The translations under genes and the position numbers were made by a program. Below, piece by piece: positions 46,723 to 55,859 of a stretch of DNA of 64,000 bases (position 1 is the stretch's first letter; each line of letters begins with the position of its first letter). The notes under the pieces were generated by a model. That model saw only the letters and a program-made list of their open reading frames with translations, had not been told where the DNA came from and searched no databases. The stretch comes from Massilia sp. PAMC28688 (lineage in GTDB: Bacteria > Pseudomonadota > Gammaproteobacteria > Burkholderiales > Burkholderiaceae_D), in assembly GCF_019443445.1 (NCBI RefSeq), contig NZ_CP080378.1, forward strand, positions 2,604,001-2,668,000, written 5' to 3'.

Positions 46723-47196
46723 TCAGGCGGCCAGTTTGTGAACCAGGCCAATGTCGTCACTCGACATCAGCCGTTCGATGTCGACCAGGATCAGCATGCG
46801 CTGGTCGAGCGTGCCCAGGCCGATCAGGTAACCGGCATCGACCGCGCTGCCCATCTCGGGCGCGGGCCGTATCTGCTCCGGCGACAGGGTCGTGACATCG
46901 GACACGCTGTCCACCACCATGCCGATGGTATTGCCGCGAATGCTGAGCACAATGACGATCGTGAACTGGTCATAGGTGGGCGTGCCCAGGCCAAGCTTGA
47001 TGCGCATGTCGATCACCGGCACGATCACGCCGCGCAGGTTGATCACGCCCTTGAAGTAGTCCGGCGTGTTGGCCAGGCGGGTAACGGCTTCGTAGCCGCG
47101 GATTTCCTGGACCTTGATGATGTCCAGGCCATACTCTTCCTGCCCCATGGTGAAGGCCAGAAATTCGGACACGCCGGTCGATGATTGTGCAGACAT
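46723..47196 (-). CDS. cheW: Chemotaxis coupling protein CheW
   Basis: The 157-residue product from the ATG at 47196 is a single CheW domain: [44 protein letters not shown] and [15 protein letters not shown]. CheW links chemoreceptors to the CheA kinase. Codons upstream in frame to 47355 do not belong to the family. It lies directly upstream of a chemoreceptor gene. Confidence 0.94.
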   Translation of the reverse strand: MSAQSSTGVSEFLAFTMGQEEYGLDIIKVQEIRGYEAVTRLANTPDYFKGVINLRGVIVPVIDMRIKLGLGTPTYDQFTIVIVLSIRGNTIGMVVDSVSDVTTLSPEQIRPAPEMGSAVDAGYLIGLGTLDQRMLILVDIERLMSSDDIGLVHKLAA

Positions 47197-47394
47197 GCTG
47201 GGATACCTCGTCAATAAAAAGTTTTTCTGGCTTCTATTGCGGGGATCGGGCGATAGCGTGTGCTTGGGGGAGCCGTGCCTTCGGGGGTAGGGAAGGCGGA
47301 AAGGTGTTCTTGAGTAGGGACTATAAAGGCCTTTGGCATGCTGAATCCGCCGCATGCCAAAATTTAGTGCTGTATGTTGCTTCGGCGCATCACC

Positions 47395-47419
47395 TGGGGG
47401 AGTTGTAGAGGCTCCCCCA
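47395..47419 (-). terminator. Hairpin after the esterase operon
   Basis: TGGGGGAG (47395-47402) and CTCCCCCA (47412-47419) are perfect 8-base arms around nine bases. It follows the stop of the last gene (47431) on the minus strand. There is no T-run, so it may stabilise mRNA ends or act only weakly as a terminator. Confidence 0.5.
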
Positions 47420-47430
47420 CAGGCATGCCG

Positions 47431-47628
47431 TCAGGCCAGTGCTTCCTTGGCACACTCTTCGGGCGTAAGACCGTCATAGAACTTGTCGGTAAACCACTCG
47501 ACTTCTTCCTCGATGTGATCCTGGGCCTGGCGCACGGTGGCCCCGCCGGCCACCAGCAGCTTTTCCACTTCAATGCACCAGTTGATCAGCGCCATTGTTT
47601 CTTCGTCCAGCTCTTCCTTCTTCGCCAT
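47431..47628 (-). CDS. Small acidic hypothetical protein (65 aa)
   Basis: The ATG at 47628 (MAKKEELDEETMALINWC) gives a 65-residue acidic, helical protein ending FYDGLTPEECAKEALA. It lies 10 bases after the dehydrogenase-like gene on the same strand and so ends that operon. The GC-rich codon pattern fits a real gene. No function is known to me. Confidence 0.7.
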   Translation of the reverse strand: MAKKEELDEETMALINWCIEVEKLLVAGGATVRQAQDHIEEEVEWFTDKFYDGLTPEECAKEALA

Positions 47629-47638
47629 CGCTATCTCG

Positions 47639-48733
47639 CTATCTCTGTATGTCGGTTTGCATGTCCCACTTGCGAAATTCGGGTTCGAATTCGGCCAGTG
47701 CCAGTTGTCCTGCCGTGGTAAAGGCGCCCGCCTGCCGGATCTCCCCGGCGGCCAGCCGCCGTGCCAGCACGATGGCGGCCATGCACGGTATTTCCGGGCC
47801 GTGATCGTCGTCGGCTGCAATGTGCCAGGCGGCGCTGGCCGGCGCGCCGCCGCCGTCAGTGCCGCGCACCCGTACCACCATCGCGCCCAGCGCGCTGCCA
47901 AACATGTCCAGGCCATCGGCGGCGCGGTTAAGAAAGCCCGCGATTCGCTCGGGCTTGCTGAGCAGTCCCCGGCGCCGCAGGCTGGCCAGAACGGCCATGC
48001 CGCGCTGGCTCACGCCCAGTTCCAGCGCCGCGCGGAACATCACGTTCTGTACGCCCGGATAACGCGCCGGGAACAGCTCGAGGTCGGGAATGTCGCACAG
48101 TGACCCCAGGCGCGGGCGCAGGCGCGCAAATTCCACCTTCGCTGGTGCCGACCAGCCGTACTGGGTTTCCCAGCGCCCGTCCTGCCACACCTGGACCGGC
48201 GCCCCACAGTAGCCCAGCACCGCCGCCATGGTGGCCACGCCGCGCGGCGCGGTCTGCGCCGGGGCGATGCAGCAGTCAATGTCGGTGATGCTGCGCCAGC
48301 CTTGCGCCAGGTGGTCCACCACGGCCGACGACAGGGCCGGGACGGTGCTGGCGCCGGTAAATGCGGTACAGCCCTGGCACCGGAACAGCTCGTCCAGTGC
48401 AGCGGGAAAATCGCACACGAAGCGCCGGCCGTCCGCCAGGTCGATATAGTGCGCCTGCGCCGCAGCCGCCGCCTGCGCCACGCTGTAGCTTTGGGACTGG
48501 AACGGGCCGGCCGTGTGGATGACCATGCCCGCGCCCAGCTTGAGCAGCTGCTGTGCCAGGGCCGGGTCGTCCACGTCCAGCACCGCCGCGGCGGCGCCGC
48601 ACTGCTGCGCCATGTCCCGGCTGCGCTCGGCACTGCGCCCGGCGATGATGAGGTCCATCCCCGGCGTATGGGCCAGCGCGCGGCTGATGCGCGCGCCAAA
48701 GTTGCCGTAGCCGCCGAGGATGACGATCTTCAC
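47639..48733 (-). CDS. Saccharopine dehydrogenase-like NAD(P)-binding protein
   Basis: The 364-residue protein has an N-terminal Rossmann fold (MKIVILGGYGNFGARISRALA) with AGRSAERSRD for the nucleotide ribose, and HTAGPFQSQSYSVAQAA and YIDLADGRRFVCDF typical of the saccharopine dehydrogenase NADP-binding family. It may be an oxidoreductase of unknown substrate, possibly lipid-related as in trans-acting enoyl reductases. It is the fifth gene of the yjgA-mogA operon. Confidence 0.85.
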   Translation of the reverse strand: MKIVILGGYGNFGARISRALAHTPGMDLIIAGRSAERSRDMAQQCGAAAAVLDVDDPALAQQLLKLGAGMVIHTAGPFQSQSYSVAQAAAAAQAHYIDLADGRRFVCDFPAALDELFRCQGCTAFTGASTVPALSSAVVDHLAQGWRSITDIDCCIAPAQTAPRGVATMAAVLGYCGAPVQVWQDGRWETQYGWSAPAKVEFARLRPRLGSLCDIPDLELFPARYPGVQNVMFRAALELGVSQRGMAVLASLRRRGLLSKPERIAGFLNRAADGLDMFGSALGAMVVRVRGTDGGGAPASAAWHIAADDDHGPEIPCMAAIVLARRLAAGEIRQAGAFTTAGQLALAEFEPEFRKWDMQTDIQR

Positions 48734-48740
48734 GGCAGGA

Positions 48741-49004
48741 TCAGTCCTGCATGCCCTTGGCCAGCAATTCCGCCACCAGGGCGTTCATGTCGCCGCCGCG
48801 CTCCTGCGCCAGCGATTGCAGCTGCCTGACCAGGTCACCATTGAGCTTGACGGCAAACGGCACCAGGCCCAGGGCACGCTCCTTGTCGCGCTGTTCGCGG
48901 CGGTCGGGGGCTGCAGCATCGGCTGCGCCGAAGCTGGCGCCACCCGTGGCCATCTTGCCCATCAATTTTTTGGCGTCGCTCTTTGCCAGGCCGGTTTTTT
49001 TCAT
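48741..49004 (-). CDS. Conserved hypothetical protein, RHH-like C-terminus
   Basis: From the ATG at 49004 the product has 87 residues. A lysine- and glycine-rich N-terminus is followed by LVPFAVKLNGDLVRQLQSLAQERGGDMNALVAELLAKGM (split here over two helices), which reads like a ribbon-helix-helix strand and helices. DNA binding is possible but not shown. It overlaps the esterase gene by four bases. Confidence 0.7.
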   Translation of the reverse strand: MKKTGLAKSDAKKLMGKMATGGASFGAADAAAPDRREQRDKERALGLVPFAVKLNGDLVRQLQSLAQERGGDMNALVAELLAKGMQD

Positions 49005-49672
49005 GAGACGAGTACTTTCTTTAACCAGACGCTGATATCGTCCACTTCTTCCTGGCACAGCGAATGCTGCATCGGGTATTCATGCCACTCGACCTGGTAG
49101 CCGAGCGACTTCAGGATGTCGCGCGACTGTTCGGCGCGCGCAATCGGGATCACGCCGTCGCCCCGGCCATGCACCAGGAAGATGGGCGTGGACAGGCTGG
49201 CGTCGCTGCGTTCGGCGGCGACCTTGTCGTGCAGCGGCAGGTAGCCGGACAGGCACAACAGGCCGGCCAGCGTTTCCGGATGGCGCAAGCCGGCCTGCAA
49301 GGTCATGGCGCAGCCTTGCGAAAAACCTGCCAGGATGATGCGCGAGGCGCGGATGCCGCGCTCCTTTTCGCGCGCGATCAGCGCTTCCACGTCGAGCTGC
49401 GAGGCGCGCAGGCCTTTTTCATCTTCGCGCCGGGCGATGTCGGTGCCCATGATGTCGTACCAGGCGCGCATGACGTAGCCGCCGTTGACGGTCACCGGGA
49501 TGGCGTTCGCATGCGGGAAGATGAAGCGGATGGCGGGCAGGCCGGACAAGTCCAGTTCGCGCACCAGCGGCACAAAGTCGTTGCCGTCCGCGCCCAGGCC
49601 ATGCATCCAGATGATGGCTACTTCAGGATTGGGCTTGCTTTCAATGTCAATCGTCTCGAGCAGTTTGGTCAT
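49001..49672 (-). CDS. Carboxylesterase/phospholipase, alpha/beta hydrolase (YpfH-like)
   Basis: The 223-residue enzyme has the family start IIWMHGLGADGNDF, the nucleophile elbow GFSQG, the aspartate in HGRGDGVIPI and the histidine in YPMQHSLCQEE, so the catalytic triad is complete. It hydrolyses short esters or acylated proteins; the natural substrate is unknown. It starts 20 bases after mogA. Confidence 0.92.
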   Translation of the reverse strand: MTKLLETIDIESKPNPEVAIIWMHGLGADGNDFVPLVRELDLSGLPAIRFIFPHANAIPVTVNGGYVMRAWYDIMGTDIARREDEKGLRASQLDVEALIAREKERGIRASRIILAGFSQGCAMTLQAGLRHPETLAGLLCLSGYLPLHDKVAAERSDASLSTPIFLVHGRGDGVIPIARAEQSRDILKSLGYQVEWHEYPMQHSLCQEEVDDISVWLKKVLVS

Positions 49673-49691
49673 GTGGTCGGGTAGTTCACTG

Positions 49692-50300
49692 TCAGGTGGT
49701 TGGCTGTGGCTTCAGGGCCGACTTGGGCCGGAACGCCTTGCACACAGCGGGATTGGTCTCGATGTACGGTCCGCCGATCAGGTCCACACAGTAAGGCACG
49801 GCGGCAAAGATGCCACCCACCTGCTGCTGGCCATCGGCGTCTTTCAGGCCTTCGAGCGTTTCGCGGATGGCCTTGGGCTGCCCCGGCAGGTTCATGATCA
49901 GCGCGGCGTGACCGTCGATCTCGCGCAGCACGGCCACCTGGCGCGACAGGATCGCGGTAGGCACAAACTGCAGGCTGATTTGCCGCATCTGTTCGCCAAA
50001 GCCAGGCATTTCCCTGGTGCCGACGGCGCGCGTGGCTTCCGGCGTCAGGTCGCGCCGCGCCGGGCCCGTGCCGCCAGTGGTCAGCACCAGGTGGCAGCGC
50101 GCGACGTCCACCAGTTCGATGAGGGTCTGTTCGATCAGGGCCTGCTCGTCGGGAATGAGGCGCTGCTCGATGCGGTAGGGCGTGGTGATGGCCGAGGCCA
50201 GCCAGTCGGCCAGCGCGGGCAGGCCCAGGTCCTGGTACTGGCCGGCACTGGCGCGGTCCGAGACCGATACCAGCCCGACCACCAGTTCGTCAGGCGTCAT
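49692..50300 (-). CDS. mogA: Molybdopterin adenylyltransferase (MogA/MoaB family)
   Basis: From the ATG at 50300 the 202-residue protein shows GLVSVSDRASAGQYQDLG, the nucleotide loop LTTGGTGPARRDLTPEATR and the final MNLPGQPKAIRETL. It adenylates molybdopterin before molybdenum insertion. The start overlaps the yjgA stop by 11 bases; ATGs at 50312 and 50330 are also in frame. No other Mo-cofactor genes are near. Confidence 0.92.
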   Translation of the reverse strand: MTPDELVVGLVSVSDRASAGQYQDLGLPALADWLASAITTPYRIEQRLIPDEQALIEQTLIELVDVARCHLVLTTGGTGPARRDLTPEATRAVGTREMPGFGEQMRQISLQFVPTAILSRQVAVLREIDGHAALIMNLPGQPKAIRETLEGLKDADGQQQVGGIFAAVPYCVDLIGGPYIETNPAVCKAFRPKSALKPQPTT

Positions 50301-50925
50301 CGCGCTCGTCATGGCGCTGTTCGTCGTCATGCTGATCGTCGTCCTCGTCAAGCTCCGGGTCATCGCCGCCATCGGCAGCCTGGCCTTTTTTCGACAGGTC
50401 CTTGAGGATCTGGAAGATCTCGCGGTACGCCTTGGGCGGCTTGTTCTCGGCCTGCTCCTTGCGCGCATTGCGGATCAGGGTGCGCAGGTGCTGGCCATCG
50501 AGTTCGCTGTGCTCGGCCAGCAGCACCGTCAGGGCCTTGTCGTCGGCCAGCAGTTTTTCGCGGCGGCGTTCGAGCGCGTGCAGGGCGGCGGTATCGGCCT
50601 TGGACATGCCTTTCCAGCTGTCGATGGTGCGCTGGATGACGGCCACTTCCTCTTCGTCGAGCGTGCGCATCATCTTGCCCACGTACTGGGTCTGGCGGCG
50701 CCGCCCTTCGTGGTTGGTGATGGTCTGGCACATAAGGATGGCGTCACGCACGTCTTCCGGCATCGGCACCCGCTTGACGCGGTCGCGCGGCGCTGCCACC
50801 AGCTCTTCACCAAGCTTTTGCAGCTCGTTCATCTGGCGCTTGAGCTCAGACTTGGAGGGGCGTTCGTACTCTTGTTCGAACTCGGAGGATTGGAACCCGC
50901 AGGCACCGCGGTTTGGATTTGGCAT
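50290..50925 (-). CDS. yjgA: YjgA/DarP family ribosome-associated protein (DUF615)
   Basis: The 211-residue protein has the family core RPSKSELKRQMNELQKLGEEL, RQTQYVGKMMRTLD and RREKLLADD...LRTLIRNARKE, and an acidic tail rich in D, E and H. E. coli YjgA (DarP) binds the late 50S ribosomal assembly intermediate. It is the first gene of the minus-strand operon and divergent from pmbA (91 bases apart), a very common pairing in proteobacteria. Confidence 0.94.
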   Translation of the reverse strand: MPNPNRGACGFQSSEFEQEYERPSKSELKRQMNELQKLGEELVAAPRDRVKRVPMPEDVRDAILMCQTITNHEGRRRQTQYVGKMMRTLDEEEVAVIQRTIDSWKGMSKADTAALHALERRREKLLADDKALTVLLAEHSELDGQHLRTLIRNARKEQAENKPPKAYREIFQILKDLSKKGQAADGGDDPELDEDDDQHDDEQRHDERDDA

Positions 50926-51016
50926 GATATGAATCCGGTAGCCGCAAGAGCGACCGGTAAAAACTGTAAACGACTGCTATCATACCCTTTTAACCGGATA
51001 GCCGAAGAAAACACCC

Positions 51017-52369
51017 ATGACCGAATCTGTCTTCATCCATACCCAGGATCAGTTGAAACAGCTTGCGCGGGACGTTCTGGCCTTCGCCAAAGAGATGGGC
51101 GGCACCGATGCCGCGGTCGAAATCAGCGAGGGCAGCGGCCTGTCGGTCTCGGTGCGCCTGGGCGAGATCGAGACCATCGAGCAAAACAAGGACAAGGGCA
51201 TGGGCGTGACGGTCTATATCGGCCAGAAGCGCGGCAATGCGAGCACCTCCGACTTTTCCCCGGCGGCTCTGCGCGCCACGGTGGACGCGGCCTACAATAT
51301 CGCGCGCTTCACGGCCGAAGACGATTGCGCCGGCCTGGCCGACGCCGACATGCTGGAAATGAACCCGCGCGACCTGCGCCTGTTCTACCCATGGGGCATC
51401 AGCACCGAGGACGCGGTGGCCCTGGCCCAGCGCGCCGAAGCTGCCGCCTTTGATGTCGATCCGCGCGTGACCAACAGCGAAGGGGCCAGCGTCCACGCGC
51501 AGCAGTCGCATTTCGTCTCGGCCAATTCGCGCGGCTTCATTGGCGGCTATCCGTTTTCGCGCCACACCCTGTCGGTGGCTCCCATCGCCGGCGAAGGGGC
51601 CATGATGCAGCGCGACGACTGGTACACCTCGGTGCGCAATCCCAAGAACATGGCCGACCCGGAAAAAGTGGGGCGCTACGCCGCCGAGCGCGCCCTGGCG
51701 CGCTTACATGCCTGCAAGCTCGATACCCGCACCTGTCCGGTATTGTTCGAGGCGCCGCTGGCGGCCGGCCTGCTCGGCTCCTTTGTCCAGGCCACCTCGG
51801 GCGGAGCCCTGTACCGCAAGTCGACCTTCCTGCTCGATTCGCTCGGCAAGTCCATCTTCCCGTCCCATATCCAGGTGCTGGAAGACCCCCACGTGCCCGG
51901 CGCCGTCGGTTCGGCCCCGTTTGACGAGGAAGGCGTGCGCACGGTGCGCCGCGATGTGGTCAAGGATGGCGTGCTGCAGGGCTACTTCCTGTCCTCGTAT
52001 GCGGCGCGCAAGCTGGGCATGAAGACCACCGGCAATGCCGGCGGCTCGCACAACCTGTCCATGACGTCCCGGCTGACCAAACGGGGCGACGATTTCGCCG
52101 GCATGCTGCGCAAGATGGACCGCGGCCTGCTGGTGACCGAGCTGATGGGGCAGGGCACCAATTATGTGACGGGCGACTATTCACGCGGGGCATCGGGCTT
52201 CTGGGTCGAAAACGGCGTCATCCAGTATCCGGTCGAGGAAATCACGATTGCGGGCAACATGAAAGACATGTTCCAGCAGATCGTGGCCATTGGTAACGAC
52301 GTCCTCACGCGCGGTAACAAGCAGACCGGCTCCATCCTGATCGAGAAAATGGTCGTCGCCGGCAGTTGA
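51017..52369 (+). CDS. pmbA: Metalloprotease PmbA (TldE)
   Basis: The 450-residue protein matches the TldD/PmbA family over its length: DAAVEISEGSGLSVSVRLGEIETIEQNKDKG (spread over two strands), TSGGALYRKSTFLLDSLGK and GTNYVTGDYSRGASGFWVENG. With TldD it processes peptides such as microcin precursors and degrades unfolded peptides; PmbA is the non-catalytic partner without the HExxxH of TldD, which is also absent here. tldD is not in the window. Confidence 0.94.
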   Translation: MTESVFIHTQDQLKQLARDVLAFAKEMGGTDAAVEISEGSGLSVSVRLGEIETIEQNKDKGMGVTVYIGQKRGNASTSDFSPAALRATVDAAYNIARFTAEDDCAGLADADMLEMNPRDLRLFYPWGISTEDAVALAQRAEAAAFDVDPRVTNSEGASVHAQQSHFVSANSRGFIGGYPFSRHTLSVAPIAGEGAMMQRDDWYTSVRNPKNMADPEKVGRYAAERALARLHACKLDTRTCPVLFEAPLAAGLLGSFVQATSGGALYRKSTFLLDSLGKSIFPSHIQVLEDPHVPGAVGSAPFDEEGVRTVRRDVVKDGVLQGYFLSSYAARKLGMKTTGNAGGSHNLSMTSRLTKRGDDFAGMLRKMDRGLLVTELMGQGTNYVTGDYSRGASGFWVENGVIQYPVEEITIAGNMKDMFQQIVAIGNDVLTRGNKQTGSILIEKMVVAGS

Positions 52370-52438
52370 TTTTCGTTGCGTGCTTGCCCGGTCACAAATA
52401 CACTGGCCGGGCAACTACAACAACACGGAGACTTCCAC

Positions 52439-53527
52439 ATGCAACGCCGTTCCTTTATCACCAAAGCGGCCGTCGGCGCTTCGGCCGGTGTCATCGCTGC
52501 CCCCAGCATTGCCCAGGCTAATCCCACCATCAACTGGCGCCTTGCCAGCAGTTTTCCCAAGACCCTCGATACCATTTTCGGCGCGTCCGACACGCTCACC
52601 CGCCGCGTGTCGCAGCTGACCGGCGGCAAGTTCAACATCCGTACCTTTGCCGCCGGCGAAATCGTCCCCGGCCTGCAGGTCATGGATGCGGTCCAGGCCG
52701 GCACCGTGGAAATGGGTCACAGCGCTTCCTACTATTACTTCGGCAAGGACGCCACCTTCGCCTTCGACTGCGCCGTGCCCTTTGGCCTGACTTCGCGCCA
52801 GCACACGGCGTGGTACGAGCAGGGTGGTGGACGCGAGCTGATGCGCGACTTTTTCCGCGGCTACGGCATCGTCAATTTCCTGGGCGGTAACTCGGGGACG
52901 CAGATGGGGGGCTGGTTCCGTAAGGAAATCAAATCCGTGGCCGACCTCAAGGGCACCAAGATGCGGGTGGGCGGCTTTGCCGGCAAGGTGCTCGAACGCC
53001 TGGGCCTGGTGCCGCAGCAGCTGGCCGGCGGCGACATTTATCCGGCGCTGGAAAAAGGCACCATCGACGCGGCCGAATGGGTGGGTCCCTACGACGATGA
53101 AAAGCTGGGCTTGTACAAGGTGGCGCCGTTCTACTATGCGCCGGGCTGGTGGGAAGCCGGCGCCAGCTTTTCCTTTTACGTCGGCATCAAGGAGTGGGAA
53201 AAGCTGCCCAAGGCTTACCAGGCGGCGCTGGAAGTGGCCACCTACGAGGCGCACGTGGTCATGCAGGCTGAATACGACGCCAAGAATCCTGCTGCCCTGG
53301 CACGCCTGCTCAAAAATGGCGTCAAGCTGCGCACCTTCTCCCGGGATATCCTGAATGGCTGCCACAAGGCGGCCATGGAGGTGATGAAGGAAGAAGCGGC
53401 CAAGAACGCCAAGTTCGCCAAGGTGTACGGGCCGTGGCAGCGCTTCCGCCAGGATCAGAACATGTGGGCATCGGTATCGGAAGCGACCATGCAGCAGTAC
53501 CTGATCAGCGCCGGGCGGGCCAAGTAA
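52439..53527 (+). CDS. TRAP transporter substrate-binding protein DctP (copy 1)
   Basis: The ATG at 52439 starts MQRRSFITKAAVGASAG, a twin-arginine (Tat) signal ending near AIAQA. The 362-residue protein has the DctP blocks FAAGEIVPGLQVMDAVQAGTVEMG, GGNSGTQMGGW, LKGTKMRVGG and YPALEKGTIDAAEWVGPYDD, as in 2-oxoacid-binding TakP types. It should bind an organic acid in the periplasm and deliver it to DctQM-type membrane subunits, which are not in the window. A close paralogue is encoded at 57248. Confidence 0.9.
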   Translation: MQRRSFITKAAVGASAGVIAAPSIAQANPTINWRLASSFPKTLDTIFGASDTLTRRVSQLTGGKFNIRTFAAGEIVPGLQVMDAVQAGTVEMGHSASYYYFGKDATFAFDCAVPFGLTSRQHTAWYEQGGGRELMRDFFRGYGIVNFLGGNSGTQMGGWFRKEIKSVADLKGTKMRVGGFAGKVLERLGLVPQQLAGGDIYPALEKGTIDAAEWVGPYDDEKLGLYKVAPFYYAPGWWEAGASFSFYVGIKEWEKLPKAYQAALEVATYEAHVVMQAEYDAKNPAALARLLKNGVKLRTFSRDILNGCHKAAMEVMKEEAAKNAKFAKVYGPWQRFRQDQNMWASVSEATMQQYLISAGRAK

Positions 53528-53536
53528 GGCCCGCAT

Positions 53537-53570
53537 GGCACCGGCCCGGCAGTGTACCTAGGCCGGTGCC
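53537..53570. terminator. Hairpin between convergent genes
   Basis: GGCACCGGCC (53537-53546) and GGCCGGTGCC (53561-53570) are perfect 10-base arms around 14 bases, placed between the DctP stop and the end of the convergent kinase gene, overlapping its last codons. It may serve both transcripts; no T-run is present. Confidence 0.55.
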
Positions 53571-55699
53571 TGGCTGCGCTCGGCGACGATGCGCAGCAGC
53601 CGCGGCGCGTCGACCGGCTTGACCATGTGGTGGTCAAAGCCGGCATCGAGCGCCTTGCGGCGGTCGCTTTCCTGGCCATAGCCGGTCACGGCGATCAGCA
53701 GCGCGCCCGCCATCCCCGGCTGGCGGCGCAGCTGGCGCGCCAGCTCATAGCCATCCATGTCGGGCAGGCCGATATCGAGAATGCACACGCCGGGCTGCAT
53801 TTCCGCCGCCAGCGCCAGCGCTTCCGGCGAGCGGTGCTCGACCTGCACTTCATGGCCCGACGCTTCCAGCAGCATGCCCAGCATGGTGGCCGCATCCTCA
53901 TTGTCATCGACCACCATGATACGGTGATTGCTGCCGCCAACTTCTCCGCGCGGATGGCGGCGCCGCTCGCGCACCTGCGGCAGCGGTTCAAAGCGCGGCA
54001 GGCGTACCGTGAAGCAGCTGCCCTTGCCGGTGCCTTCGCTGGCGCACGTCACGCTGCCGCCATGCAGCCCAACCAGGCTTTTGACCAGCGCCAGTCCCAG
54101 TCCCAGCCCGCCCTGCGAGCGGTCGGAGGTGCGCTCGGCCTGGGCAAACAGGTCGAACACGCGCGGCTGCAGTTCGGCCGGTATGCCGATACCGTTGTCC
54201 GAGACCGTGATCACCACATCGCTGGCATCGGTGTGCATGTGCAGCTTGATATGGCCGCCCTCGGGCGTGTACTTGGCCGCGTTGTTGAGCAGGTTGGTGA
54301 GCACCTGCACCAGCCGGTTCTCGTCGCCCAGCACCTGGGCCGCCTGCGGCGGCAGTTCCAGCGTCAGGTGGTGGCTGCGCGCCTGGATCATGGGCCGCAC
54401 CTGCTCCACCGCGTTGGTCACCACGTTTTTCAGGTCCTGCGGCAGCTTGTTGATGGTGACCTGGCCCCGTGTGACGCGCGAGACGTCCAGCAGGTCGTCC
54501 ACCAGTCCCGTCATGTGGCGCACCTGGCGCCCGATCACCTGGCTGGTCTGGCGCACCCGCTCGGCGTTCATGGGCGCCAGTTCCATCAGTTCGGCCGCCG
54601 CGCTGATGGGCGCGAGCGGGTTGCGCAATTCGTGCGCCAGCATGGCCAGGAATTCATCCTTGCGCCGGTTCGCTTCGCGCAGTTCGTCCTGCGCGTGCGC
54701 GCTCTCCACGGCCGACCAGGTGCGTTCGGCCGTTTCGCGCGCCATCTGGATTTCCGTCACCGTCCATTTGCGCGGAATGGCGCTGTGCATGGCCAGCACG
54801 GCCAGCAGGTGATTTGACTTGACCAGCGGGATGACGACGATGGCCTGCACTTCCACGTCCAGGTAGCCGGCCGCCGCCCCCTCGGTGAGCGGATCGCTGC
54901 CGACATCATTGACGATCACGGTGCGCCCGGCGCGCAGCGCCTCGACCACGCCTTGCCCCAGGCTCGCCAGGGGGCCGGTGTCGCCGGCCAGACTGGGCGC
55001 TTCGTCGGCCATCCAGTCGCGCCGCACCGAGAAGCTGCCGCGTTCATCGTCCACTTCTGCATACAGCACCCGCTCCACGCCGGTCATGCGGCCCAGGGCT
55101 TCGCTGGCGACCTGGATGATGTCGTCGGGCGAGGTGATGGGCCGCAGGCGGTCGGACAGGTGCAGCTGGAAGGCTTGCACATGGCGCGTCTCAACGTGGG
55201 CCGTGGTCTCCACCACGGCGCAGTACATGCCGCCGATGCTGCCGTCATGGCTCGCGATGGGCGAGTAGGAAAAGGTGAACGAGGCGCGTTCCGGTTCGCC
55301 ATGGCGCAGGACCGTCAGCGGCAGGTCCTCGTAATAGCTGGAGCGCCCGGCCATGGCGTCGATGGCGATCGGGGCCACGATATGCCAGATTTCAGCCCAC
55401 ACCACGTCAAAGCGCTGGCCCAGTGCAGCCGGGTGTTTGTTGCCCAGTATGCCGGCGTAGCCGTCGTTGTACAGCAGCGCCAGTTCCGGCCCCCACGCCA
55501 GGAACATCGGAAAGCGCGAATTGAGCATGAGGTTGACGACGGTGACCAGTTCGGCCGGCCATCGCGCCGGCGGGCCCAGTGGCGAGTCGCTCCAGTCGCG
55601 TGTGGCCAGGGCGGCGCGCACGGGTCCCTCGCCCGCGAATTGCGCAGTTTCCTCCCCGCTCGGTTTGTGCGAAAAAATAGTCATGAAATATTGTGACAT
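53558..55699 (-). CDS. Hybrid histidine kinase (PAS-GAF-HisKA-HATPase-REC)
   Basis: The 713-residue protein lacks membrane segments. It has an N-terminal PAS-like region with SRFPMFLAWGPELALLYNDGYA (in two parts; about 60-185), a GAF domain (about 190-345), HisKA with LAHELRNPLAPI, ATPase motifs NAAKYTPEGG, DNGIGIPAEL and GGLGLGLAL, and a C-terminal receiver with CILDIGLPDMDG. It is a soluble sensor kinase with an attached receiver. Starts at 55684 (ATG) and 55705 (TTG) are also possible; none has a clear ribosome-binding site. Confidence 0.88.
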   Translation of the reverse strand: MSQYFMTIFSHKPSGEETAQFAGEGPVRAALATRDWSDSPLGPPARWPAELVTVVNLMLNSRFPMFLAWGPELALLYNDGYAGILGNKHPAALGQRFDVVWAEIWHIVAPIAIDAMAGRSSYYEDLPLTVLRHGEPERASFTFSYSPIASHDGSIGGMYCAVVETTAHVETRHVQAFQLHLSDRLRPITSPDDIIQVASEALGRMTGVERVLYAEVDDERGSFSVRRDWMADEAPSLAGDTGPLASLGQGVVEALRAGRTVIVNDVGSDPLTEGAAAGYLDVEVQAIVVIPLVKSNHLLAVLAMHSAIPRKWTVTEIQMARETAERTWSAVESAHAQDELREANRRKDEFLAMLAHELRNPLAPISAAAELMELAPMNAERVRQTSQVIGRQVRHMTGLVDDLLDVSRVTRGQVTINKLPQDLKNVVTNAVEQVRPMIQARSHHLTLELPPQAAQVLGDENRLVQVLTNLLNNAAKYTPEGGHIKLHMHTDASDVVITVSDNGIGIPAELQPRVFDLFAQAERTSDRSQGGLGLGLALVKSLVGLHGGSVTCASEGTGKGSCFTVRLPRFEPLPQVRERRRHPRGEVGGSNHRIMVVDDNEDAATMLGMLLEASGHEVQVEHRSPEALALAAEMQPGVCILDIGLPDMDGYELARQLRRQPGMAGALLIAVTGYGQESDRRKALDAGFDHHMVKPVDAPRLLRIVAERSQAPA

Positions 55700-55778
55700 G
55701 AACAAACGTTATGCCAAGCACTGTAGACGTGCAGAATTAAATCGCTGTGGCGGGAATAGCTGGCAGGAATACAGGGGC

Positions 55779-55799
55779 GAACCCGCAGGATGCGGGTTC
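55779..55799 (-). terminator. Hairpin after the M14 carboxypeptidase gene
   Basis: GAACCCGCA (55779-55787) and TGCGGGTTC (55791-55799) form a perfect 9-base stem with a 3-base loop, 60 bases past the stop of the minus-strand carboxypeptidase gene. No T-run follows on the minus strand, so termination strength is uncertain. Confidence 0.55.
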
Positions 55800-55859
55800 T
55801 TGATGACGATGCGGAGAGCACTGCCCCCCGCCGGGACATAGAACGTTAAAGCAACATTG